From an uncultured Clostridia bacterium (lineage in GTDB: Bacteria > Bacillota > Clostridia > Oscillospirales > Oscillospiraceae): a stretch of 64,000 bases of DNA. Positions 16,347 through 22,499 of the stretch are shown here, piece after piece. A program made the translations under genes and the position numbers. Location of the stretch: assembly GCA_946061515.1 (NCBI GenBank), contig CAMGRL010000002.1, positions 1 through 64,000 on the forward strand, given 5' to 3'. The first letter of the stretch is position 1, and each line of letters starts with the position of its first letter. The notes under the pieces are model-generated. The model did no database searches. It was not told where the DNA came from and worked only from the letters and a program-made list of their open reading frames with translations.

Positions 16347-18164
16347 TTATCCGCCGTATGTTCTTGCGCCCAGCGCATAAACATAGGAAAATTCTTCGGC
16401 AACCGCTTCAAATATGGGATGACCTGCCGTGCAGAGGCTGCTGTCGGTTCCCCGATAATCGCGGCAGCCGATGAGCTGATCCCCCCAGTAATACAGTTTC
16501 ACCTGGGTCACCGTCTGTATTGGTGTGCGCACTTCCACAAAATACAGCAAATCATCGCCATAGTAAAAGCCGAAATCATAACCATAGTCATTGGTCTTAT
16601 TTCTGCCGGAAGAGCAGCCTTCTTTGTATTTGCCATCAGTATCCTTGCGGTTGGAATAGGTTTCTCCGATCAGATCCAAAACGTCTCTGTCGGTGTAATA
16701 TGTACCATTGACAACATGGTCTCTGTAAGCTTTTCCATAGGGGGTGCATGGGTTTGCCGGCGCCGCGACATTCACGGCCGGCAAAGAAGCAGGATCCGGC
16801 GTGGGTTCAGGCGTTGGTGTGAGGCTGGGTGTCGATACCGGCGTATTTTCAGGCGATTCAACCGGCTTTTCCTCTGAATCAATAATGATAATAACATCTT
16901 CAGGATCAGAAGGCTCTTCTACACTGTTGTCATCGCGGTCACCCAACAAAACCATCGTCACGGCAAACAGCATCAACAGCAGCATCACTGCCGCTATGCA
17001 GAGGAGCAACACCATTGTTTGGGACCTGTCCGTTGTTTTTTTCACTTCGGGTATATCGCGGCGCTCTCCGCTGCTGTAGGCCGTCCAGGTCTCGTTCCCG
17101 TTTAACTGATATATCCGCTCTGCATTCCCGTTTAACTGGTGTGTCCGTGCTTCCTTCCCGTTTAACTGATATGTCTGCGCCTCATTTCCTGCGAGATGGC
17201 TTGTCTGTATCCGGTCATTTCCTGTCTTTACTGTCCGGAACCCGGCCTTTCCTCTTTCCGCCTCTTCCAGCGCCTGCAGCATTTCCTCTGCCGACCGGAA
17301 CCGGTCTTCCGGGCGGAAAGCGCAGGCTTTCAGGATCACCCCGCTCAGCTGCTCCCCCGCACAAGCCGGCTTTGGCAAGGGCTTTCCCTGCAGGCGAAGC
17401 TGCACTTCCTCCAGGCGGGTATAGCTGGAAGAGGCAAAGGGCAGCCTGTTTTTGTTGCTCAGCTCATAAAGGACAAGGCCAAGACTGTAAATATCCACGC
17501 TCTTGTCATATCTGCCGCTGCTCTGTTCCGGCGCCGCGTATTCCGGCGTCCCGATCCCCGTGCTTGCCATGGCCGGGCCGCTGCCCATCATGCGGGATAT
17601 GCCGAAATCCCCCAGCTTGTAATCTCCGTCCGCGTTGAAGAAAATATTCTCCGGTTTGATGTCCCTGTGGAGGATGCCTTTGCCATGGCAGATCACAAGG
17701 GCACGGCAGATATCCTTTCCTATCCGGATGATCTCCTCTTCCCGAAATGTTCTTCCCTGTCTCAGTTCCCCCCGAAGGTCCTTCAGCAGCTCCATCCGGA
17801 TCAGCAGGTCCGTTCCGAAACCGTAATCATCGCTCCAGCTGACAAACTTATGGTCCAGATAATCCACAATGTTGGTCTTGCCCCGCAGCTGCTCCATCAG
17901 CCGCACTTCCTGCTCCGCTTTGGCCTTATGCTCCCGCATGGCCGTGTCATACTCATTCCTGCGGTCAAGCGAGAAAGACTCCCTCCTGCCCCGCTCCTCA
18001 ATAAGGCTGACCACCTTCAGCGCGCTGAACTCATCCCAGCCCGAGCTGTTTCTGTATAATTCAAATACCGCAGTCCTGCCGCCGGAGCCCCCTCCCAGAG
18101 TCCTCCGTATCTGCCAATCGCCAAACAGCGTGCCGTACCGGCCGCTTCGGGATTCTATTGACAT
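16347..18164 (-). CDS. Membrane Ser/Thr protein kinase 2 (Hanks type)
   Basis: 605 residues with the same kinase domain as kinase 1 (residues 1-300 differ only at position 12). After it comes a different juxtamembrane linker containing four 10-residue repeats of the type QLNGNxxRxY (about 317-356). A transmembrane segment lies near 382-406, then an Asp/Glu-rich and Pro/Thr-rich stalk, then a roughly 150-residue ectodomain unrelated to that of kinase 1, with conserved-looking Cys, Tyr and Trp residues. Start ATG follows AGGAGG. It lies 38 bp after the PP2C gene and 42 bp before kinase 1. The pair looks like two receptors feeding one signalling output. Confidence 0.93.
   Translation of the reverse strand: MSIESRSGRYGTLFGDWQIRRTLGGGSGGRTAVFELYRNSSGWDEFSALKVVSLIEERGRRESFSLDRRNEYDTAMREHKAKAEQEVRLMEQLRGKTNIVDYLDHKFVSWSDDYGFGTDLLIRMELLKDLRGELRQGRTFREEEIIRIGKDICRALVICHGKGILHRDIKPENIFFNADGDYKLGDFGISRMMGSGPAMASTGIGTPEYAAPEQSSGRYDKSVDIYSLGLVLYELSNKNRLPFASSSYTRLEEVQLRLQGKPLPKPACAGEQLSGVILKACAFRPEDRFRSAEEMLQALEEAERGKAGFRTVKTGNDRIQTSHLAGNEAQTYQLNGKEARTHQLNGNAERIYQLNGNETWTAYSSGERRDIPEVKKTTDRSQTMVLLLCIAAVMLLLMLFAVTMVLLGDRDDNSVEEPSDPEDVIIIIDSEEKPVESPENTPVSTPSLTPTPEPTPDPASLPAVNVAAPANPCTPYGKAYRDHVVNGTYYTDRDVLDLIGETYSNRKDTDGKYKEGCSSGRNKTNDYGYDFGFYYGDDLLYFVEVRTPIQTVTQVKLYYWGDQLIGCRDYRGTDSSLCTAGHPIFEAVAEEFSYVYALGARTYGG
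17095..17214 (-). repeat. Four 30-bp tandem repeats in kinase 2 linker
   Basis: Units of exactly 30 bp start at 17095, 17125, 17155 and 17185; three share TTCCCGTTTAACTG, the fourth is diverged. They encode ten-residue juxtamembrane repeats rich in Gln, Asn, Gly and basic residues. Copy number is likely to vary between strains. Confidence 0.85.
17266..18164 (-). repeat. Duplicated kinase-domain DNA, copy 2
   Basis: Partner of 15406-16304, offset by exactly 1,860 bp, with one mismatch in 899 bp. Confidence 0.95.
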
Positions 18165-18202
18165 GCTTGCTCCTCCTTCTGTTTGCCCGAGGGAAACATT
18201 TT

Positions 18203-19135
18203 TTATCGGGGAAAACCGATTACCATGCAGGTAATATTGTCTTTTCCGCCTTTTGTCAAAGCCGCCTGTGTCAGGGAGGCCACAGCATTCTCAGGTCCGC
18301 CGGCAGCTGCCAGAATACCGGAGATCTCTGCATCGGAGCACATATCGTATAGCCCGTCCGTACACAGCAAAAGTCGGTCATCTTCCCGGATGGGTATCCA
18401 GGCGCTCTCCTGGGGGCGGAGATTTTCCTTTGTCCAGTCCCGGCCAATATATTCTGTCAGCTTATGCCGTTCAACTTCAAGGCCCGGGTCATTTTCCCGA
18501 TAAAGCCCGGCGTCCATTTTCATCTGGGCCAAAGTCTGATCCCGCGTGAGCTGCATGAGCTCACCGTCCCGCAGCAGATAGGCCCTGCTGTCCCCTAAGT
18601 GGTATATTTTAAATTCCCCGCTGCCAATGGAGACTACTGTCCCTGTGGACCCATATACGCAGTGCTCTTTCTGTAAATCAATTATTTCATTGTTGCTTCT
18701 CAGAAAGGCCTCTCTCATTATTCTGTCGACATCTGTCTTTTCACAGCCATCATCCAGCCGGCCGGAAAGCTGTTTGACCGTCTTTGCAGCAATCAAAGCC
18801 GCAAGCTCGCCCATCTCTCCGCCGCCCATGCCGTCAAACACGCCGGCCGTCTGCCACGCCGCTCCGTCTGCCGCTGAACGAAAAACCGCAGTACTGTGGT
18901 CCAGCATCTCCGAATTGATCTGCATTCCAAGGAGATAGTTATCTTCATTATTGCCGCGTTCTCTTCCCCTATCGCAGATCAGGGCAGCCCTGAAAGCGCC
19001 GGTCTGCGCTCTGTGCTCTTTCGCCGCGGTATTTTTTAACGCGTGTCCCTCAGCGTCCATATTACTCTCCGCCGCTCCGCGTTTCCTTTTCCGCCAAAAA
19101 AACATATTCCTGGTCCCCTTATTCCGGGCTTTCAT
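18203..19135 (-). CDS. PP2C-type Ser/Thr protein phosphatase (PrpC/Stp-like)
   Basis: 310 residues; a Mg/Mn-dependent phosphatase that reverses Hanks-kinase phosphorylation. Motifs in order: RGNNEDN, VFDGMGGGEMGE (metal-binding Asp-Gly), GDSRAYLLRDGELMQLTRDQT, LLLCTDGLYDM and GGKDNITCMVI. It has a basic N-terminal extension (about 50 residues, KARNKGTRNMFFWRKRKRG) compared with minimal PrpC. ATG 19135 is used here; an in-frame ATG at about 19105 with AAGGGGA upstream is a credible alternative. It is the first gene of the operon with the two kinases, the arrangement seen for prpC-prkC. Confidence 0.93.
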   Translation of the reverse strand: MKARNKGTRNMFFWRKRKRGAAESNMDAEGHALKNTAAKEHRAQTGAFRAALICDRGRERGNNEDNYLLGMQINSEMLDHSTAVFRSAADGAAWQTAGVFDGMGGGEMGELAALIAAKTVKQLSGRLDDGCEKTDVDRIMREAFLRSNNEIIDLQKEHCVYGSTGTVVSIGSGEFKIYHLGDSRAYLLRDGELMQLTRDQTLAQMKMDAGLYRENDPGLEVERHKLTEYIGRDWTKENLRPQESAWIPIREDDRLLLCTDGLYDMCSDAEISGILAAAGGPENAVASLTQAALTKGGKDNITCMVIGFPR

Positions 19136-19210
19136 GACGGCCCCACTCCATGTATTACATTTTATACAAAAAATTCACATAAGGCAATAAGCGGATAATA
19201 GATTTTTTCA

Positions 19211-19268
19211 TTTTTTCCCAGAGCAAAGCCGGTACTGCTGTTACGCGCTGTACCGGCCTGGGGAAAAA
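19211..19268 (-). terminator. Terminator after smr gene
   Basis: A long interrupted stem (CCCAG..CGGTAC with complements) is flanked by A5 and T6 tracts. On the minus strand it follows the Smr stop codon by 13 bp and ends in a T tract before the PP2C operon leader. Confidence 0.75.
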
Positions 19269-19280
19269 TTTTTCGGCAAA

Positions 19281-19526
19281 TCAGTATTCCCGGAGGACAA
19301 GCTCCGTCACGCCCTGGTTCAAACCCAGTTCCACCCGTTTTACCTTCGGATGTCCGGCATATTCCCGGCGGATCATGTCCCGCAGGGCGGTGCCGCCGTG
19401 GTAGCCGTGAATGATGCGCAGGCGGTATACGCCGCTTCCGGCCCGGCGGAGCTTTGCGTCAATGGCGGTTTTCGCCTGCACCTGGGTCATGCCGTGTATG
19501 TCCAGCTCAAGTATGCTTTCGGGCAT
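19281..19526 (-). CDS. Small Smr-domain protein
   Basis: 81 residues, essentially a stand-alone Smr domain. The signatures are LDIHGMT at the start and RIIHGYHGGTALRDMIRREY in the middle. Smr domains are nucleases or nucleic-acid-binding modules, found at the C-terminus of MutS2 and in ribosome-collision factors. I choose ATG at 19526 because AAGGAGG lies seven bases upstream; an upstream in-frame ATG would add 11 residues but has no good site. No partner gene adjoins it. Function in this solo form is uncertain. Confidence 0.8.
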   Translation of the reverse strand: MPESILELDIHGMTQVQAKTAIDAKLRRAGSGVYRLRIIHGYHGGTALRDMIRREYAGHPKVKRVELGLNQGVTELVLREY

Positions 19527-19662
19527 TTGTTGTCCTCCTTGTTGACTGACGTTCATCATTCAGCGTCGCCACAGTTTGTTCCGGTTTTCTGCTAAAGAGT
19601 GATTTAGCGCACGCTTGTGCACCAAATATGCGCCTAAAAACCGACACGAAACAGGTTCCTTA

Positions 19663-19691
19663 TTGCCTTTTATCCCCCGCTGTGTTATCCT
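19663..19691 (+). promoter_or_regulatory. Possible promoter of the small toxin-like peptide
   Basis: TTGCCT (19663-19668) and TATCCT (19686-19691) with a 17-bp spacer; each box matches 4 of 6 consensus bases. The region 19527-20163 has no ordinary gene; it holds this locus and the tRNA-derived repeats. Confidence 0.5.
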
Positions 19692-19751
19692 GTCGATGGC
19701 GCTTCTTCGGGAGCGCTGGGGCGCTACACAACGGCAGGCGGTTGGCTACAC

Positions 19752-19767
19752 CACCCGGAAGGGGGTG
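19752..19767 (+). promoter_or_regulatory. Hairpin sequestering the peptide's ribosome site
   Basis: CACCC (19752-19756) pairs with GGGTG (19763-19767), inside the GGGGGTGAGG ribosome-binding region two bases before the ATG. A GC-rich stem-loop lies further upstream (GGCGCTTCTTCGGGAGCGC). Sequestered ribosome sites are common in type I toxin mRNAs. Confidence 0.5.
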
Positions 19768-19772
19768 AGGCT

Positions 19773-19856
19773 ATGCCAATAACGATAACGTTACATATCC
19801 TCGGATACACAGTGACGATTAGAGTTAAAAAGCAAAACCGCCACTCGGCCAAGTGA
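19773..19856 (+). CDS. 27-residue basic peptide, candidate type I toxin
   Basis: The frame starts ATG after GGGGGTGAGG and encodes MPITITLHILGYTV..., ending in a strongly basic tail (RVKKQNRHSAK). The N-terminal half alternates hydrophobic and polar residues and could form a short amphipathic strand or membrane segment. The end of the frame runs into a bidirectional terminator, and a convergent antisense RNA with a perfect promoter overlaps the 3' end. Short ORF, basic tail, hidden ribosome site and 3'-overlapping antisense RNA together resemble txpA/ratA-type loci. I do not recognise the peptide as a named toxin, so the toxin role is inference. Confidence 0.55.
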   Translation: MPITITLHILGYTVTIRVKKQNRHSAK

Positions 19857-19925
19857 CGGTTTTAAGGCTTTTGCTTTTGTAACCTAACTTCTCAGAGCTA
19901 ACCGCTTGTCGCAGCACCCTTTGCA
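19825..19925 (-). ncRNA. Candidate antisense RNA (antitoxin) of about 100 nt
   Basis: Predicted from a perfect consensus promoter (19931-19959) giving a start near 19924, and from a terminator hairpin (19834-19863) whose minus-strand tail is rich in T. The transcript overlaps the last codons and 3' end of the convergent peptide mRNA. No coding frame of note lies within it. Confidence 0.6.
19834..19863. terminator. Bidirectional terminator shared by peptide mRNA and antisense RNA
   Basis: Stem AAAACCG-CACT / AAGTG-CGGTTTT, with the loop CGGCC, T-rich on both strands. It overlaps the last seven codons of the peptide. Confidence 0.8.
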
Positions 19926-19930
19926 TGATT

Positions 19931-19959
19931 ATTATATCCTCTTCCCGCTCCGGTGTCAA
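19931..19959 (-). promoter_or_regulatory. Perfect sigma-A promoter of the antisense RNA
   Basis: TTGACA (19954-19959), 17-bp spacer, TATAAT (19931-19936) on the minus strand. There is no protein gene immediately downstream, so it most likely drives a small RNA. Confidence 0.8.
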
Positions 19960-19977
19960 GCCCGGGCGGTTTTTTGA

Positions 19978-19992
19978 CACGCCGTAAGGGAT
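19978..19992. repeat. 15-bp copy of the tRNA-Arg 3' end
   Basis: CACGCCGTAAGGGAT is identical to the 3' end of tRNA-Arg at 20167-20181, in the same orientation, about 190 bp away. It could be an attachment-site remnant. Confidence 0.65.
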
Positions 19993-20096
19993 AGGGCTTT
20001 TTCAAGCAAAATCCCCCGGGCTTGCAGCATGGCTGCTGCGCCCCAGGCACCTAAAAATGTGCCACCGGCACATTTTCTTTACGGCGCCTGCCCTCT

Positions 20097-20120
20097 CAGG
20101 GTTCGAATCCCTTACGCCTG
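20097..20120 (+). repeat. Inverted tRNA-Arg T-arm remnant
   Basis: A tRNA-like T-arm and acceptor end (GGGTTCGAATCCC then TTACGCC) lies on the plus strand, opposite to the intact gene and slightly diverged. No matching 5' half of a tRNA is present upstream, so it is a fragment. Between it and 19992 lie two small hairpins (near 20025 and 20052-20076). Confidence 0.65.
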
Positions 20121-20127
20121 CTTTATC

Positions 20128-20164
20128 AAAAAACCGGCACCACCGTAGGTGGTACCGGTTTTTT
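20128..20164. terminator. Terminator downstream of tRNA-Arg
   Basis: A long stem (AAAAAACCGG-ACCACC with a GTA loop) flanked by A6 and T6, immediately after the tRNA on the minus strand. Confidence 0.85.
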
Positions 20165-20240
20165 GGCACGCCGTAAGGGATTCGAACCCCTGACCTTCTG
20201 GTCCGTAGCCAGACGCTCTATCCAGCTGAGCTAACGGCGC
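20164..20240 (-). tRNA. tRNA-Arg (anticodon ACG)
   Basis: 77 nt with CCA encoded. Acceptor GCGCCGT pairs with ACGGCGT (one G-U), the D stem is GCTC/GAGC, the anticodon stem is TCTGG/CCAGA with loop CTACGGA, and the T-arm is AGGGG-TTCGAAT-CCCTT. The anticodon ACG reads CGN arginine codons after A34 deamination. Confidence 0.95.
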
Positions 20241-20326
20241 ATTTCTTGGAGCCTTGATATATTAGCACAGCTATGATAGAATTGCAAGTGGTTTTTCGAA
20301 AAAAATCAGGTTTTTTTGTTTTTTTC

Positions 20327-20494
20327 TTACCAGCCCAGGCTGTCGGAAATGGAATCGGCCACTTCACCCATGGTTTTCAGGGTTTTGCCCACGGCGCTCT
20401 TCATGCAGCGCTTTTTGGGTCTGGTGGCCATGGCGATCACGCCGCCCACGGTAAGTCCCATACCCATGCCGATCAGAAAATTCTTTTTGTTCAT
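20327..20494 (-). CDS. Small membrane-anchored protein
   Basis: 55 residues. The start ATG at 20494 follows GGAGG by seven bases. Residues 5-23 form a glycine-rich hydrophobic segment (FLIGMGMGLTVGGVIAMA), followed by a basic patch (TRPKKR) and an amphipathic helix ending DSISDSLGW. The layout resembles small YtxH-like stress or envelope proteins, but the family is not certain. It is transcribed divergently from ymdB. Confidence 0.7.
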   Translation of the reverse strand: MNKKNFLIGMGMGLTVGGVIAMATRPKKRCMKSAVGKTLKTMGEVADSISDSLGW

Positions 20495-20544
20495 GCTTTG
20501 CACCTCCATTGGTTTCTTCGATCCTATTATGTGCATAAATTCCA

Positions 20545-20574
20545 TTGATACAAATATGCAATTTGTGGTATTAT
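20545..20574 (+). promoter_or_regulatory. Promoter for ymdB operon
   Basis: TTGATA (20545-20550) and TATTAT (20569-20574) with an 18-bp spacer, 40 bp ahead of the ymdB start codon. Confidence 0.65.
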
Positions 20575-20613
20575 AGGATAATAAAGTGAAATGTTTTAAA
20601 CTGGAGGCGAAAT

Positions 20614-21387
20614 ATGAGCGTCAAAATTCTGGCGGTGGGAGATATATGCGGCGAACCGGGGCTGAGCTTTCTGGAAAAGCGCCTGCGGGATTACCGGAAA
20701 GAGAACAATATTGATTTTGTGGTGGTAAACGGAGAGAACGCGAACGTGGTCGGCATCACCCCCCGGCAGGCGGACGCCATTCTACGCGCCGGAGCGGACG
20801 TGATCACCCTGGGCAATCACACCTGGACCAGGACGGAGCTGCAGCCCTATCTGGACGAGCGGAAAAAGATCCTGCGCCCGGCAAACTTCGCGCCCCAGTG
20901 CCCTGGCCGGGGGATCGACGCGTTCAAGACCCCCTTCGGCGACGTGTGCGTGCTGAATCTGTTGGGCCGCTTTACTCTGGACAGCAACACCGACAACCCC
21001 TTCGTCATTGCCGACGGCTTCATGGATGAGATCCGTGAGAAGATCATTCTTGTGGACTTCCACGCCGAGGGCACCAGCGAGAAGCGGGCCATGGGCTTTC
21101 TGCTGGACGGCCGGGCCAGCGCGGTATGGGGCACCCACACCCATGTGCAGACCTCCGACGCCTGCGTGCTGCCCAAGGGCACCGGCTATATCACCGACCT
21201 GGGTATGACCGGCGCGGAAAATTCCGTTCTGGGCATTGACCCGGAGCAGAGCATTGGCAAATTCATGGGTGACCCGCCCCGGCGCTACGAGTCGGCCAAG
21301 GGGCCGGTAAAGCTGGAGGGCTGTATTTTCGAGATAGACCCGGAGACGGGCAGATGCCTTAGCGCAGAGGGAATAAGACTGAGATGA
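20614..21387 (+). CDS. ymdB: YmdB-family metallophosphoesterase (2',3'-cyclic nucleotide phosphodiesterase)
   Basis: 257 residues, the usual length. Metal-binding motifs are GDICGEPG (Asp near residue 8), VVNGENAN, TLGNHTW and the histidine motifs VDFHAEGTSEK and GTHTHVQT. In Bacillus YmdB hydrolyses cyclic nucleotides and influences biofilm and motility decisions, and is often encoded near rny. Start follows GGAGGCG. It overlaps the next gene by four bases (ATGA), making a three-gene operon with nuclease-like proteins. Confidence 0.93.
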   Translation: MSVKILAVGDICGEPGLSFLEKRLRDYRKENNIDFVVVNGENANVVGITPRQADAILRAGADVITLGNHTWTRTELQPYLDERKKILRPANFAPQCPGRGIDAFKTPFGDVCVLNLLGRFTLDSNTDNPFVIADGFMDEIREKIILVDFHAEGTSEKRAMGFLLDGRASAVWGTHTHVQTSDACVLPKGTGYITDLGMTGAENSVLGIDPEQSIGKFMGDPPRRYESAKGPVKLEGCIFEIDPETGRCLSAEGIRLR

Positions 21388-22499
21388 GCACACTGAAGAT
21401 CTTACACGCGGCGGATCTGCATCTGGATTCGCCCTTTGAGGGGCTTCCCGCCGGGAAAGCCTCCGTCCGGCGCAGCGAACAGCGGGGTCTGCTGGGCCGT
21501 CTGGCGGAGCTTGCCCTCCGGGAGAAAGCGGACATCGTTCTGCTCAGCGGCGACCTGCTGGACAGCGACAACGCCTATTACGAGACCGGGGATGAGCTGA
21601 TCCGCAGTCTGGGCAGCATGGGCGTGCCTGTTTTTATCGCCCCCGGCAACCACGATTACTATTCCGACAAATCCCCCTATGCCCGGCTGAAGCTGCCGGA
21701 AAACGTGTATGTATTCAAAAACGGGCAGATCGAATGTGTTGAGCTGCCTTTCCTGGGCCTGCGGGTATACGGCGCCGCCTTTACCGACAAGCGCAGCCCC
21801 GCTCTGCTGGAGGGCTTTTCCGCTCCCAGGCAGGAGGGCACAAAAAATCTGCTGTGCATCCACGGTGAATTTGGGGTGAGGGATTCGATCTACAACCCCA
21901 TCAGCGAGACACAGCTTGCCGCAAGCGGCATCGACTATGCCGCCCTGGGCCATATTCACAAGGCCAGCGGCCTGCGGCAGGCAGGCTCCACCTGGTACGC
22001 CTGGCCCGGCTGCCCGGAGGGGCGGGGCTTTGACGAGACGGGGGAAAAAACCGTAAATATCGTCGAGCTCTCGGACGAGGGATGCACCCTGCATACAGCG
22101 TCCATCGCCTCAAGAAAATACGAGATCCTGGACGTCAACGTGACCGGTTCCGATCCTCTGCTGGCCATACATACCCAGCTCACCGACGAGACCGTGCGGG
22201 ATATCTACCGTATCGTCCTCAGCGGCGAGGTGGAAAGTGCCCCCGATCTGAACAAGCTCCGGCGCAATTTAGAGGAGTTTTTCTTTGAACTGCAGCTGCG
22301 GGACAACACGCGGCTGAAGCAGAGCGTGTGGGAAAAGGCCGGGGAGAACACCCTGCGCGGCCTGTTTCTGAAAAAGCTCCGCGCAAAATATGAGCGGGCC
22401 CGGACGGACGAGGAGCGCAGCCGCATTGAGCAGGCGGCCCGCTGGGGTCTGGCCGCCCTGGACAACAGAGAAGAGGTGGTGCGGCATGAAGATCAATAA
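21384..22499 (+). CDS. SbcD/YhaO-like DNA repair exonuclease subunit
   Basis: 371 residues with the Mre11/SbcD metallophosphoesterase core: HAADLHLDSPF (metal ligands near residue 9), LLSGDLLDSDN, IAPGNHDYY, CIHGEFG and GHIHKASG. The C-terminal 100 residues form the capping and ATPase-binding part. It is expected to form a nuclease-ATPase complex with the product of the next gene, which overlaps it by 14 bases. The pairing and the short ATPase resemble YhaO/YhaN rather than full SbcDC. Confidence 0.92.
   Translation: MSTLKILHAADLHLDSPFEGLPAGKASVRRSEQRGLLGRLAELALREKADIVLLSGDLLDSDNAYYETGDELIRSLGSMGVPVFIAPGNHDYYSDKSPYARLKLPENVYVFKNGQIECVELPFLGLRVYGAAFTDKRSPALLEGFSAPRQEGTKNLLCIHGEFGVRDSIYNPISETQLAASGIDYAALGHIHKASGLRQAGSTWYAWPGCPEGRGFDETGEKTVNIVELSDEGCTLHTASIASRKYEILDVNVTGSDPLLAIHTQLTDETVRDIYRIVLSGEVESAPDLNKLRRNLEEFFFELQLRDNTRLKQSVWEKAGENTLRGLFLKKLRAKYERARTDEERSRIEQAARWGLAALDNREEVVRHEDQ

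Noticed and set aside
14484..18164. Kinase duplication as an assembly error
   Set aside because: The two copies carry completely different C-terminal halves and one base difference, and each has its own ribosome site, so simple artefactual repetition is unlikely, though long reads would settle it.
20097..20120. A second complete tRNA on the plus strand
   Set aside because: Only a T-arm and acceptor-like end are present; no D-arm, anticodon arm or 5' acceptor half lies upstream.
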